Below the pieces are notes generated by a model. The model searched no databases, was not told the origin of the DNA, and saw only the letters and a program-made list of their open reading frames with translations. A program made the position numbers and the translations under genes. 64,000 nucleotides of DNA from Microvirga rosea (GTDB taxonomy: Bacteria; Pseudomonadota; Alphaproteobacteria; Rhizobiales; Beijerinckiaceae): contig NZ_JAJDOP010000003.1 in assembly GCF_020595095.1 (NCBI RefSeq), forward strand, positions 248,001 through 312,000, read 5' to 3'. Of this stretch, positions 11,733 through 20,534 are shown piece after piece. Each line of letters begins with the position of its first letter. The first letter of the stretch is position 1.

Positions 11733-13169
11733 ATGCCCATCAATATCCTGATGCCTGCGCTTTCACCCACCATGGAAAAGGGCAACCTCGCCAAGTGGCT
11801 GAAGAAGGAAGGCGACACGGTGAAGTCCGGCGACGTGATCGCCGAAATCGAAACCGACAAGGCCACCATGGAGGTGGAGGCCGTGGACGAGGGCATCCTC
11901 GCCAAGATCCTGGTGGCCGAAGGCACCGCGGACGTGCCGGTGAACCAGCCGATCGCACTGATTGCCGGTGAAGGCGAGGACCCGAAGAGCGTGAGCGCTC
12001 CGGCATCGGGAGCCCCGGCACCCAAGGCAGAGACTGCTCCGGCGCCGCAAGCGGCACCGGCCGCTGCGGCTCCGCAGCCTCAAGCCAACACGGTTTCGGG
12101 CGACGCGGCGGCGCACATGTCCTACGCCCGCGTCGATCAGGCGCCCGCCGGGCCCGCGCAGGCGTCCCGGCCGAACGGCGCGAGCCAGGGCAACGGGGCC
12201 GGCCAAGGCGGCAATCGCATTTTCGCTTCCCCGCTGGCCAAGCGCATCGCCAAGGAGGCCGGCCTCGATCTCGCGCCCATCCAAGGCTCCGGCCCGCACG
12301 GGCGCGTGGTGGAAAAAGATGTGCGCGCCGCTATCTCCGGGGGCACCGCCAAACCAGCAACAGCGCCGGCCGCCACTCCGGCTCAGGCTCCGGCCGCGAA
12401 GCCTGCTGCTCCGCAGCTCGCATCCAGCATGGGCGCGGATCAGGTGAAGGCCATGTTCGAGGCCGGCACCTACGAGGAAGTGCCGCTCGACGGCATGCGG
12501 AAAACCATTGCCAAGCGTCTGGTCGAGTCGAAGCAGACCGTCCCGCACTTCTATCTGTCCCTGGATTGCGAGCTTGACGCCCTGATGGCCCTGCGCGAGC
12601 AGATCAATGCCGCAGCCACCAAGGACAAGGACGGCAAGCCCGCCTACAAACTGTCGGTGAACGACTTCGTCATCAAGGCTCTCGCCATCGCGCTTCAGCG
12701 CGTGCCGAATGCCAACGCCGTGTGGGCGGAGGATCGGATCCTGAAGATGAAGCACTCGGATGTGGGCGTGGCCGTCGCCATCGAGGGTGGCCTGTTCACG
12801 CCGGTGATCCGCAAGGCGGAGCAGAAGACCCTCACAGCCATCTCGGCCGAGATGAAGGATCTGGCCGGTCGCGCCCGCAACCGCCGCCTGAAGCCGGAGG
12901 AATATTCCGGCGGCTCCACGGCGGTCTCGAACCTCGGGATGTTCGGCATCAAGAACTTCCAGGCCGTGATCAATCCGCCCCAGGGCACGATCCTCGCGGT
13001 CGGCGCGGGCGAACAGCGGGTCGTGGTCAAGAACGGCGCTCCTGCCGTCATCCAGGCCATGACCGTGACGCTCTCCTGCGACCACCGCGTCGTCGACGGC
13101 GCCTTGGGCGCCGAGCTTCTCGCAGCATTCAAGGTGCTGATCGAGAATCCGATGGGGATGCTGGTCTAA
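11733..13169 (+). CDS. pdhC: pyruvate dehydrogenase E2, dihydrolipoamide acetyltransferase
   Basis: Core of the complex, transferring acetyl from lipoyl-lysine to CoA. Domain order in 478 residues: one lipoyl domain (1-80, Lys43 in ETDKATME), Ala/Pro linker, peripheral-subunit-binding domain (about 160-200, FASPLAKRIAKEAGLDL), a second Ala/Pro linker, and the catalytic acyltransferase domain (about 245-478) with the active-site motif DHRVVDGALGAELL at the end. The lipoyl domain is nearly the same as that of pdhB upstream. Confidence 0.96.
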   Translation: MPINILMPALSPTMEKGNLAKWLKKEGDTVKSGDVIAEIETDKATMEVEAVDEGILAKILVAEGTADVPVNQPIALIAGEGEDPKSVSAPASGAPAPKAETAPAPQAAPAAAAPQPQANTVSGDAAAHMSYARVDQAPAGPAQASRPNGASQGNGAGQGGNRIFASPLAKRIAKEAGLDLAPIQGSGPHGRVVEKDVRAAISGGTAKPATAPAATPAQAPAAKPAAPQLASSMGADQVKAMFEAGTYEEVPLDGMRKTIAKRLVESKQTVPHFYLSLDCELDALMALREQINAAATKDKDGKPAYKLSVNDFVIKALAIALQRVPNANAVWAEDRILKMKHSDVGVAVAIEGGLFTPVIRKAEQKTLTAISAEMKDLAGRARNRRLKPEEYSGGSTAVSNLGMFGIKNFQAVINPPQGTILAVGAGEQRVVVKNGAPAVIQAMTVTLSCDHRVVDGALGAELLAAFKVLIENPMGMLV

Positions 13170-13179
13170 CCGTAACGTC

Positions 13180-13214
13180 ATGGCCGGCCTGGTGCCGGCC
13201 ATCCACGCGTTTTT
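13180..13214 (+). terminator. intrinsic hairpin between pdhC and lpd
   Basis: Nine-base stem ATGGCCGGC / GCCGGCCAT with a five-base loop, followed by CCACGCGTTTTT. It starts 11 bases after the pdhC stop. Because lpd follows in the same direction it may act as a partial terminator that lowers lpd expression or separates it from pdhABC. Confidence 0.6.
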
Positions 13215-13277
13215 CAACGGTCCGGAGGCACGCTGACGCGGATTCCAGGACCAAGCCCGGGCATGACGGGGGAATCC

Positions 13278-14714
13278 ATGGCAAACCAATACGACATCAT
13301 CGTCATCGGCGGCGGGCCGGGGGGCTATGTGGCGGCGATCCGCGCCGCGCAGCTCGGATTCAAGACCGCCGTGGTCGAGCGTGAGCATCTGGGCGGCATC
13401 TGCCTTAACTGGGGCTGTATCCCAACCAAGGCGCTGCTGCGCTCCGCCGAGATCTACCACTACATGCAGCATGCGAAGGATTACGGTCTCTCGGCCGAGA
13501 ATATCGGGTTCGATGCCGGTGCCGTAGTTCAGCGCTCGCGCGGCGTTTCGGGTCGTCTCAACGGCGGCGTCGGCATGCTGCTCAAGAAGAACAAAGTTGA
13601 CGTGATCTGGGGCGAGGCCTCGATCTCCAAGCCAGGCGAAGTGGTCGTGACGGCGACAAAGAAGCCGGCGATGCAACCGCAGGCTCCCGCTCCGAAGGGT
13701 ATTCTGGAGCCCGGTACCTATCAGGCCAAGCACATCATCGTCGCAACGGGCGCGCGCCCGCGCGTTCTGCCCGGCATCGAGCCGGACGGCAAGCTGATCT
13801 GGACCTATTTCGAAGCCATGGTCCCGCAGGCGATGCCGAAATCGCTTCTCGTCATGGGTTCTGGCGCGATCGGGATCGAATTCGCTTCCTTCTACCGCAC
13901 CATGGGTGCCGAAGTGACGGTCGTCGAGGTGATGCCGCAGATCCTGCCTGTCGAGGATGCGGAGATCGCCGGTCTTGCCCGCAAGCGCTTCGAGAAACAG
14001 GGCATCAAGATCATCACCGGCGCCAAGGTCACGAAAGTGGAGAAGGGCGGCAACACCGTCACGGCCACCATCGATGACGGCAAGGGCATTCAGACGATCA
14101 CGGCGGAGCGGATGATCTCAGCCGTCGGCGTCGTCGGCAATATCGAGAATCTCGGTCTTGAAAAGCTTGGTGTGAAGATCGAGCGCGGCACGATCGTGAC
14201 CGATGGGCTCGGACGCACCAACATTCCGGGCATCTACGCCATCGGAGACGTTGCGGGGCCGCCGATGCTTGCGCACAAGGCGGAGCATGAGGGCGTCATT
14301 TGCGTCGAGACCATCAAAGGCCTGCATACCCATGCCATGGATAAGGGCATGATCCCGGGTTGCACCTACTGCAATCCGCAGATCGCGTCCGTGGGTTTGA
14401 CCGAAGCGAAGGCCAAGGAGCAGGGCTACGACATCCGCGTCGGCCGCTTCCCGTTCGTCGGTAACGGCAAAGCCATCGCTCTCGGCGAGCCGGAAGGGCT
14501 GGTCAAGACGATCTTCGACAAGAAGACCGGTCAGCTTCTCGGCGCGCATCTGATCGGCGCGGAAGTGACCGAACTGATCCAGGGCTTCGTCATCGCCATG
14601 AATCTCGAGACGACGGAGGAGGAGCTGATCCATGCAGTCTTCCCGCATCCGACCCTTTCCGAGACCATGCACGAAAGCGTCATGGACGCATATGGCCGGG
14701 TGATCCACATCTGA
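13278..14714 (+). CDS. lpd: dihydrolipoyl dehydrogenase (E3)
   Basis: Reoxidises dihydrolipoamide of the pyruvate dehydrogenase complex with FAD and NAD. The start at 13278 has GGGGGAA five bases upstream; 478 residues. FAD-binding GGGPGGYVAAIRAAQLG, the redox-active pair in GGICLNWGCIPTKALL, the NAD-binding GSGAIGIEFASFYRTMG, the second FAD motif IYAIGDVAG, and the interface His in HPTLSE are all intact. Residues about 130-150 contain an extra Pro/Ala-rich insertion, common in this subgroup. Confidence 0.96.
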   Translation: MANQYDIIVIGGGPGGYVAAIRAAQLGFKTAVVEREHLGGICLNWGCIPTKALLRSAEIYHYMQHAKDYGLSAENIGFDAGAVVQRSRGVSGRLNGGVGMLLKKNKVDVIWGEASISKPGEVVVTATKKPAMQPQAPAPKGILEPGTYQAKHIIVATGARPRVLPGIEPDGKLIWTYFEAMVPQAMPKSLLVMGSGAIGIEFASFYRTMGAEVTVVEVMPQILPVEDAEIAGLARKRFEKQGIKIITGAKVTKVEKGGNTVTATIDDGKGIQTITAERMISAVGVVGNIENLGLEKLGVKIERGTIVTDGLGRTNIPGIYAIGDVAGPPMLAHKAEHEGVICVETIKGLHTHAMDKGMIPGCTYCNPQIASVGLTEAKAKEQGYDIRVGRFPFVGNGKAIALGEPEGLVKTIFDKKTGQLLGAHLIGAEVTELIQGFVIAMNLETTEEELIHAVFPHPTLSETMHESVMDAYGRVIHI

Positions 14715-14746
14715 TCCGCCCGGCAGGTGTGAGTTCCGTCCTATCA

Positions 14747-14770
14747 GGAACAAGGTCGTTCCGCTTTTGT
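14747..14770 (+). terminator. probable terminator of lpd
   Basis: Short stem GGAAC / GTTCC with a six-base loop followed by GCTTTTGTTCTT, about 32 bases after the lpd stop. The stem is short, so confidence is moderate. The T-rich tail overlaps the -35 region of the next promoter. Confidence 0.5.
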
Positions 14771-14772
14771 TC

Positions 14773-14801
14773 TTGACGGACGAGACAAGCTGAGCTATAT
14801 C
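14773..14801 (+). promoter_or_regulatory. near-consensus sigma-70 type promoter with no downstream protein gene
   Basis: TTGACG, exactly 17 bases, then TATATC. Expected transcription start is about 14808. No credible coding sequence begins within the next 850 bases, so the transcript is probably untranslated or a very long leader of lipA. Confidence 0.55.
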
Positions 14802-14807
14802 GTTTCA

Positions 14808-15055
14808 CAGATCAGGTCCTGACGAGGGGCGCACTCGCGAGGCGTCGCAAGAGCGGGACCGGACACGGTCCCGTGCTCGCTTCCCACGCAGAAGCAAGTG
14901 ATGGGAGGCCCAGGATGCTTGGGCGGGTTGTCGGGATCGGTCGCAGGCCCCCGTCGCACGAGACGGATCCCGCCTGCGGCGATGCCTGAGCCTTGCCTCT
15001 CCTGTCCGCCTAAAAGAACCGTGCGCGAAGAGGCCTCCCGGCTCTTCCCTTCTCA
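14808..15055 (+). ncRNA. candidate structured non-coding RNA
   Basis: Starts at the predicted +1 of the promoter above. Visible elements in order: the hairpin CGGGACCG-GACA-CGGTCCCG with flanking GAGC/GCTC; an imperfect GCCCAGG/CTTGGGC hairpin; a nested element CGCAGGC...GCCTGCG enclosing CCGTC-GCACGA-GACGG; and pairing of TCAGGT near the 5' end (14812) with GCCTGA near 14984-14989, closing about 180 bases. GAAGAG/CTCTTC at 15027-15047 followed by CCTTCTC could form the 3' end. Size and end-to-end closure recall 6S RNA, but the interior does not look like a simple rod, so I do not assign a family. Confidence 0.38.
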
Positions 15056-15200
15056 TCATCCGCGAGCCGGGCTGCCCGACGCGCCACCCTCGATCGCTTC
15101 CCCTCCGGGCCACTCAGCCCGGAGGCCACCGCCCCATGCCGTGATGCGCTCCGCTGTCATGAGCCCCGCCGTCACGGGCTCGCCCGTCATGCGCTCCGCC

Positions 15201-15545
15201 GTCATTCCGGGGCGAGCATCAGCGAGAGCCCGGAACCCATCAACACGACCGTTCAGGAGAAAGAGCCATGGCAGCCGTTGCGTTCTGTTCCGGCACCCTC
15301 AGCGCGTATGGGTTCCGGGCTCGCCTGCGGCGCCCCGGAATGACGGTGATGCTCTGTCCTTCCGGGGCGAGCCGCGCGAGAGCCCGGAACCCAGAACCGC
15401 CAACGATCCCGGAGAAGACACGATGGCACTCGTGCACCCTTCCACAAACCTCACCGTTTATGGGTTTCGGGCCCGGCCCGCAGGGCCGTCCCGGAATGAC
15501 GGGGGTGCTCTATCGTCCCGATCCGCTGCGCGGCCCCGCAATGAC
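15201..15545. repeat. array of alternating palindromic intergenic repeats (BIME-like)
   Basis: Five copies of a roughly 37-41-base element with the core ATTCCGGGGCGAGC...GAGCCCGGAACCCA, in alternating orientation: forward at 15201-15240, inverted at 15308-15344, forward at 15358-15393, inverted at 15460-15500 and a degenerate one at about 15515-15545. Each copy is itself an imperfect palindrome. Spacers are 13-66 bases. It fills most of the gap before lipA; no protein gene is credible here. Such elements are dispersed in Rhizobiales chromosomes. Confidence 0.75.
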
Positions 15546-15700
15546 GGAGCTGGCACTCGGCAGCCACTGCATAAGCCATAGCGTGACGGTTTTCGGATTG
15601 CGCCCCGGCCATGCACCGGAGGGATTTGCGAAAGGGGCCGGAAACCCTTAAGTCATCCTCATACGCCTTCGCCTCGTTTTGCGCTCAAGGTTCACGCTTC

Positions 15701-16663
15701 ATGGCCGTCGTTCTCGACCTTCTGAACAAGGACAATCGTCCCCGTCACCCGGAAAAGGCTCATCGGCCGGACCAGCCGGTTCAGCAGCGCAAGCCCGATT
15801 GGATTCGGGTCAAGGCGCCGGGATCGCCGAAATGGGCGGAAACCAACCGCATCGTGCGGGAGAACAAGCTCGTCACCGTTTGTGAGGAGGCGGGTTGCCC
15901 GAATATCGGTGAGTGCTGGGAAAAGAAGCACGCCACCTTCATGATCATGGGCGATACGTGCACCAGGGCCTGCGCCTTCTGCAACGTGAAGACCGGACTG
16001 CCCGAAGCGCTCGATCGCGATGAGCCGGAAAATGTCGCCAAGGCCGTTGAGAAGCTGGGCCTGGAGCATGTGGTCATCACTTCCGTGGACCGGGACGATC
16101 TGGCCGATGGCGGCGCGCAGCATTTCGCCGATGTGATCAAGGCGATCCGCATCCGGTCGCCCAAGACCACCATCGAAATTCTCACTCCGGACTTTCTGCG
16201 CAAGCCCGGCGCCCTTGAGGTCGTCGTGGCGGCCAAGCCCGATGTGTTCAACCACAATCTCGAAACGGTGCCTTCCAAGTACCTCAAGGTTCGCCCTGGA
16301 GCGCGGTATTTCCATTCCATCCGCCTGCTTCAACGGGTCAAGGAGCTCGATCCGACGATCTTCACGAAGTCCGGCATCATGGTGGGACTCGGCGAGGAGC
16401 GGAACGAGGTTCTCCAGCTCATGGACGATCTGCGCTCGGCCGACGTGGATTTCATCACCATCGGCCAGTATCTGCAGCCGACGAAGAAGCACCATCCGGT
16501 CATCGGCTTCGTGACGCCGGACGAGTTCAAGGCATACGAGACCACGGCCTACGCGAAAGGCTTCCTGCTCGTTTCAGCCACGCCGCTGACCCGCTCCTCC
16601 CACCATGCGGGCGAGGATTTCGCGCGGCTCAAGGCCGCCCGGCTCGGGACGATCAAAGCCTGA
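15701..16663 (+). CDS. lipA: lipoyl synthase (radical SAM)
   Basis: Inserts two sulfurs into octanoyl-lysine of lipoyl domains, so it matures the pdhB and pdhC products encoded just upstream. The start at 15701 (ATGGCCGTCGTT) gives 320 residues, the usual size; the frame is open upstream but not conserved. The auxiliary cluster cysteines are in [12 protein letters not shown], and the radical-SAM cluster is [15 protein letters not shown]-terminal Arg-Ser-Ser-His segment ([11 protein letters not shown]) closes the family signature. Confidence 0.96.
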   Translation: MAVVLDLLNKDNRPRHPEKAHRPDQPVQQRKPDWIRVKAPGSPKWAETNRIVRENKLVTVCEEAGCPNIGECWEKKHATFMIMGDTCTRACAFCNVKTGLPEALDRDEPENVAKAVEKLGLEHVVITSVDRDDLADGGAQHFADVIKAIRIRSPKTTIEILTPDFLRKPGALEVVVAAKPDVFNHNLETVPSKYLKVRPGARYFHSIRLLQRVKELDPTIFTKSGIMVGLGEERNEVLQLMDDLRSADVDFITIGQYLQPTKKHHPVIGFVTPDEFKAYETTAYAKGFLLVSATPLTRSSHHAGEDFARLKAARLGTIKA

Positions 16664-16672
16664 GGCGTCCGG

Positions 16673-17209
16673 ATGCCGCGAATCCTCGTCATCGGCTCGC
16701 CGGGGGCGGGCAAGACCACGCTGGCTCGCCGCATCGCGGCGGCTTTCGGCCTGCCGCTGGTCCATCTCGATCGGGAATATTGGCGGCCCGGCTGGGCCAA
16801 GCCTTCCGACGCGGATTGGGATAAGGAGGCCGCCGCTTTGGCCGAGCGTCCTGCCTGGGTCATGGACGGAGAATATTTCGATCTTTCCGGCAAGCTTTTG
16901 GCGCGAGCGACGACGGTGGTGTGGCTTGATCTGCCGAACTGGCTCTGCCTGTCCCGCGCCTTGCGGCGTCTCGCGCGCCATTACCGGCAGGAACGGCCCG
17001 ACCTCGCGGATGGATGCCCCGAGTATTTCAACTGGGACTATGTCACCTTCATCCGCGATATCTGGACCTATCCGTCCCGGTTGCGTCCCGCGGTACTGAA
17101 GCGCCTGAAAACCCTGAGGCCGGATCAGGACTGCATCGTCCTTCGTTCCTCCCGCTCCGTGCGGGCCTTCGCCGACGGCTTGCCATCAACTCTTTCGGAG
17201 GCCGCCTGA
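16673..17209 (+). CDS. P-loop adenylate-kinase-like protein (topology modulation protein type)
   Basis: A 178-residue soluble NTPase with Walker A GSPGAGKTT at residues 8-16, a lid-like PHLD/REYWRPGW segment (HLDREYWRPGW, residues about 35-45) and EYFDLSGK. This pattern fits the FlaR/'DNA topology modulation' family of small kinases. The real substrate is unknown. It begins nine bases after lipA and ends one base before the ratA-like gene, so the three are likely co-transcribed. Confidence 0.75.
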   Translation: MPRILVIGSPGAGKTTLARRIAAAFGLPLVHLDREYWRPGWAKPSDADWDKEAAALAERPAWVMDGEYFDLSGKLLARATTVVWLDLPNWLCLSRALRRLARHYRQERPDLADGCPEYFNWDYVTFIRDIWTYPSRLRPAVLKRLKTLRPDQDCIVLRSSRSVRAFADGLPSTLSEAA

Positions 17210-17210
17210 C

Positions 17211-17681
17211 ATGCCGTCGTTCCGCTCGACCCGTTCCGTGAAGCACTCGTCGGCACAGATGTTTGCCCTGGTGGCCGACGTTGAAAGCTATCCGGAATTC
17301 CTCCCGCTGTGCGAGGATCTTCGCATCATCCGCCGTGCCCAGAGCGGGGAGGGGATCGAGACGCTCGTGGCCAACATGACCGTCGGCTACAAGGCCATTA
17401 CCGAGAGCTTCACAAGCCGTGTCGAGCTTGATCACCCCCGCCTTCGCATTCACGTGGAATACGTGGACGGCCCCTTCAAATACCTCGAAAACCGCTGGAG
17501 TTTCCGCGAGACGCCAACCGGCTCGGACGTCGAGTTCTATATCAACTACGAGTTCAAGAGCTTCTCGCTCGGGCTCCTGATGGGCAGCGTCTTCGACAAG
17601 GCCTTCCGAAAGTTCTCGGAAGCCTTCGAACAGCGGGCAGATGAAATCTACCGGCCTTCATCACTTGCTGCGAAGGCCTGA
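17211..17681 (+). CDS. START-domain protein of the RatA/COQ10 family
   Basis: A 156-residue single-domain polyketide-cyclase/START protein. Key stretches are ALVADVESYPEFLPLCEDLRI near the N-terminus and YLENRWSFRETP in the middle. In mitochondria the COQ10 homologue binds coenzyme Q and supports respiration; in E. coli RatA was named a ribosome-association toxin. The lipA-linked alphaproteobacterial form is more likely a quinone-binding respiratory factor, by context. It ends immediately before the stop of the convergent cinA gene. Confidence 0.85.
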   Translation: MPSFRSTRSVKHSSAQMFALVADVESYPEFLPLCEDLRIIRRAQSGEGIETLVANMTVGYKAITESFTSRVELDHPRLRIHVEYVDGPFKYLENRWSFRETPTGSDVEFYINYEFKSFSLGLLMGSVFDKAFRKFSEAFEQRADEIYRPSSLAAKA

Positions 17682-18170
17682 TCAGGACAGTGCCGCCTCG
17701 AGGAGCCCAAGGGCATCGGCCAGCGCGCTTTGTCGAACCGCAGCCCTGCCAAGGTCCCCATAGCGCCGTTCCAGGTGAACAGTCTCGCCGCCGGTTCTGG
17801 CAAGGCCGAAATGGACCAGGCCGACCGGTTTCACAGGAGTGCCGCCGCCAGGTCCGGCAATGCCGGTAATGGCCACCGCGACCTGCGCGTGGGAACGCGC
17901 CAGTGCCCCCTCGGCCATGGCCCTGGCAACGGGCTCGCTGACGGCGCCGTGGAGCACGATGAGGTCCATGGGCACGCCGATCGCCTCGGCCTTGGCTTCA
18001 TTGGAATAGGTCACGAAGCCTCGTTCCACCACCGCGGACGAGCCCGCGATCTCCGTCAGCAGCCCCGCAACAAGGCCCCCGGTGCAGGATTCCGCCGTTG
18101 CGATCATCCAGCCTCTCCCGGCATAGGCAGTGATCAGCGCCGCGGCGCGGGCTCTCAGATCATCGGTCAT
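17682..18170 (-). CDS. CinA-family nicotinamide-nucleotide amidohydrolase
   Basis: A 162-residue stand-alone C-terminal CinA domain, hydrolysing nicotinamide mononucleotide amide in pyridine-nucleotide salvage by family knowledge. Motifs: [36 protein letters not shown] and [19 protein letters not shown]. It overlaps the upstream ispDF gene by 11 bases, so it is translated from the same transcript. Confidence 0.93.
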   Translation of the reverse strand: MTDDLRARAAALITAYAGRGWMIATAESCTGGLVAGLLTEIAGSSAVVERGFVTYSNEAKAEAIGVPMDLIVLHGAVSEPVARAMAEGALARSHAQVAVAITGIAGPGGGTPVKPVGLVHFGLARTGGETVHLERRYGDLGRAAVRQSALADALGLLEAALS

Positions 18171-19377
18171 GAACGATCTCCGGGAGACGGATGGTTGCCG
18201 CGGCTTGCGCCGCCAGGCCCTCGCTGCGGCCGGTAAATCCCAGCTTTTCGGTTGTCGTCGCCTTCAGGGAGACCTGATCGAGCCGCAGGCCCGCGATCTC
18301 GGCGATCCTCTCACGCATGGCTTCACGATAGGGACCCAGGCGGGGCCGTTCGCACAGAAGCGTCGCATCCAGGTGGTCGACCATTCCATCACGCTGCCGG
18401 ACCAGCCCGACCGCATGGGCGAGAAACTGGTCCGACGAAGCTCCACTCCAGCGAGGGTCGCTCGGTGGGAAATGTGTCCCGATATCTCCGTCCGCCAAGG
18501 CACCGAGAATGGCATCGGTGAGGGCGTGCAGGATGACGTCGCCATCCGAATGGGCCAGTACGCCCTGGTCGTGGGGAACCCGGATTCCACCAAGCCAAAC
18601 ATGGTCGCCATCTTGGAAAGCATGGACATCGAAGCCGGTTCCGAGGCGGGTTACATAGCTCATCGGGTCCTCGTTCAGGCGCCTCTCGGCGGCCGCAAAG
18701 TCCGCATTGTGGGTGAGTTTGATGTTGCGAGCGTCGCCGTCGAACACGTGAACCGATAGACCAGCCCATTCGGCGATAGCTCCATCGTCCGTGAACGTGG
18801 TCAACCCAGCCGCGTCCGCCGCCCGATGTGCATTCAGCAAGGCCTCGAACCGGAAAGCTTGCGGCGTCTGAACGGCCCGGAGCGTTGCCCTCTCGGGAGT
18901 TGAGACAACCGTGTGATCGGATCCGATGGTCTTTATCGTATCGGTTACGGCGATTCCAGGAACCGCTGCCTCAAACTGTTTGGCGGCTCGAATCGACCGA
19001 TCGATAAGGTCCGCGTCAACGAATGGACGAGCCGCATCGTGGATAAGAACAATATCTGGCCGTGAACGCTCGAGGGCTTTGAGCCCCTGAAAAACGGATG
19101 CTTGACGGGTTTCGCCGCCACCTACGGGAGAGAGGAGCCGCTCGCCAGGATCAGCGATCTCGGCAACCGCAGATCCATAAAGATCCCCGTCGTCAGGATG
19201 TACAACCGTCACGACGTAAGAGACATCCGGGTGGACCAGAAAAGCTTCGAGCGTCCGTGCCAGGACGGACCGACCCAGCAAGCGCCGATACTGTTTCGGA
19301 ATCCCGGTTCCAGCGCGGGTTCCGCGTCCTGCTGCGACGATGAGGGCGGCAACGGACATTGATTTCACGCTCTCCAT
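18160..19377 (-). CDS. ispDF: bifunctional IspD/IspF enzyme of the MEP isoprenoid pathway
   Basis: One 405-residue chain joining 2-C-methyl-D-erythritol 4-phosphate cytidylyltransferase (IspD, about 1-225; [12 protein letters not shown] and [10 protein letters not shown]) to 2-C-methyl-D-erythritol 2,4-cyclodiphosphate synthase (IspF, about 235-395; [12 protein letters not shown] metal site, [20 protein letters not shown]). The fusion is known in alphaproteobacteria. The ATG at 19377 is favoured by AGGAGG eight bases before; GTG at 19383 is too close to that site. It is divergent from dusB. Confidence 0.96.
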   Translation of the reverse strand: MESVKSMSVAALIVAAGRGTRAGTGIPKQYRRLLGRSVLARTLEAFLVHPDVSYVVTVVHPDDGDLYGSAVAEIADPGERLLSPVGGGETRQASVFQGLKALERSRPDIVLIHDAARPFVDADLIDRSIRAAKQFEAAVPGIAVTDTIKTIGSDHTVVSTPERATLRAVQTPQAFRFEALLNAHRAADAAGLTTFTDDGAIAEWAGLSVHVFDGDARNIKLTHNADFAAAERRLNEDPMSYVTRLGTGFDVHAFQDGDHVWLGGIRVPHDQGVLAHSDGDVILHALTDAILGALADGDIGTHFPPSDPRWSGASSDQFLAHAVGLVRQRDGMVDHLDATLLCERPRLGPYREAMRERIAEIAGLRLDQVSLKATTTEKLGFTGRSEGLAAQAAATIRLPEIVHDR

Positions 19378-19514
19378 GGACACGCCCTCCTAAGGGGCAC
19401 AGCCCGGGAACGCAACTCTCCGAGGCGCCAGGCGGAAATCGTCTCCGCGATGCATGGAACCCATCTCGCCTGAAGGCTTGCATCGGAACCGATTATGGCT
19501 ATTGACTAGGCACA

Positions 19515-20534
19515 ATGAGAATTGATCAAAAAATAGGCGAAGCGCGTCTGCGGATAGGCCCCGTCGCGGTCGAGGGACAGGCTGTCCTTGCCCCGCTTTC
19601 TGGCGTGACAGATGCAGCCTTCCGCCGAATTGCCAAGCGGATGGGAGCAGCGCTTGTCGTTTCGGAGATGGTTGCCTCCGACGAGCTGGCACAGGGCTCA
19701 TCCGAGGCGCGGTTGCGGGCAGAAGGGGACGGGATTACGCCCCACGTGATCCAACTGGCGGGATGTGACCCCAAGTGGATGGCCGAGGCGGCCCGTATTG
19801 CCGAGGAGGCCGGGGCGGACATTATCGACATCAATATGGGGTGCCCAGCAAAGCGGGTGATCGGCGGCTACGCCGGGTCGGCCCTTATGCGTGACTTGGA
19901 TCATGCGTGCCGCCTGATCGAGGCCACCGTCGCGGCTGCCCGTGTCCCCGTGACCGTCAAGATGCGCCTCGGCTGGGATCATACGGCCATCAATGCCGCC
20001 GACTTGGCAAGCCGGGCGGAGAGTCTCGGGGTCGGAGCCGTGACGGTACATGGGCGGACTCGGCAGCAGTTTTACAAGGGTCATGCGGACTGGAACGCGG
20101 TTGCGCCGGTCTCGCAGGCGGTCTCCATTCCGGTCATCGTCAACGGCGATATCCGCACCGCGGACGAGGCCCGGCTCGCCTTGAAAGTTTCCGGTGCCGA
20201 CGCGGTCATGATCGGTCGCGCCGCCATGGGGCAACCTTGGCTCGTGGGGCAGATCGGCGCGGCACTTCAGGGCCAGATCGTTCCAGAGCCAACGCCCATG
20301 GCGAAGACACAGGCGATCCTCGAACATTACACAGGCCTTCTGTCCCTCTACGGCACTCAAGTCGGTATCCGCCACGCCCGCAAGCACCTTGCCGCTTATG
20401 CGGATGTTGCCGCCGGGGCCGGCTTCCATGTGCCGAAAGACCTGCGTTCGGTCTTGGTGACCTCAGACGATCCAACGGTGGTGTCGGCCATCTTGAGCCG
20501 CCTGTACGCCCATCCCATCAGGGAGGCCGCATGA
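19515..20534 (+). CDS. dusB: tRNA-dihydrouridine synthase DusB (NifR3)
   Basis: FMN-dependent reduction of uridines in tRNA. 339 residues with the DusB signature: [21 protein letters not shown], the catalytic Cys in [28 protein letters not shown] and [16 protein letters not shown]. In Rhizobiales it precedes ntrB (hence the old name nifR3). It ends with GCATGA overlapping the ntrB start by four bases, so translation is coupled. Confidence 0.95.
   Translation: MRIDQKIGEARLRIGPVAVEGQAVLAPLSGVTDAAFRRIAKRMGAALVVSEMVASDELAQGSSEARLRAEGDGITPHVIQLAGCDPKWMAEAARIAEEAGADIIDINMGCPAKRVIGGYAGSALMRDLDHACRLIEATVAAARVPVTVKMRLGWDHTAINAADLASRAESLGVGAVTVHGRTRQQFYKGHADWNAVAPVSQAVSIPVIVNGDIRTADEARLALKVSGADAVMIGRAAMGQPWLVGQIGAALQGQIVPEPTPMAKTQAILEHYTGLLSLYGTQVGIRHARKHLAAYADVAAGAGFHVPKDLRSVLVTSDDPTVVSAILSRLYAHPIREAA

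Noticed and set aside
11763..13733. A 656-codon reverse-strand open frame across pdhC and the start of lpd
   Set aside because: Antisense to conserved coding sequence, no recognisable domain, composition artefact of high GC at third positions.
14808..14990. Assignment as 6S, SRP, RNase P or tmRNA
   Set aside because: Hallmark sequences of SRP, RNase P and tmRNA are absent. For 6S the length and closing pairs are suggestive, but the interior folds into separate hairpins, so no family name was given.
15201..15545. CRISPR array
   Set aside because: Repeats alternate in orientation, vary in length and sequence, and spacers range from 13 to 66 bases; no cas genes in the window.
14805..15651. Several open frames of 64-227 codons in the lpd-lipA gap
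   Set aside because: Their translations are Arg/Pro/Ser-rich, overlap in many phases and run through the palindromic repeats. No domain, no ribosome site.
17211..17681. Toxin of a RatA-RatB toxin-antitoxin pair
   Set aside because: No RatB-like antitoxin adjoins it, and the alphaproteobacterial lipA-linked form is closer in context to COQ10 quinone-binding proteins.
19482..19493. ATCGG-AA-CCGAT palindrome in the ispDF-dusB gap
   Set aside because: Short and without a linked regulator or a known consensus; could easily arise by chance.
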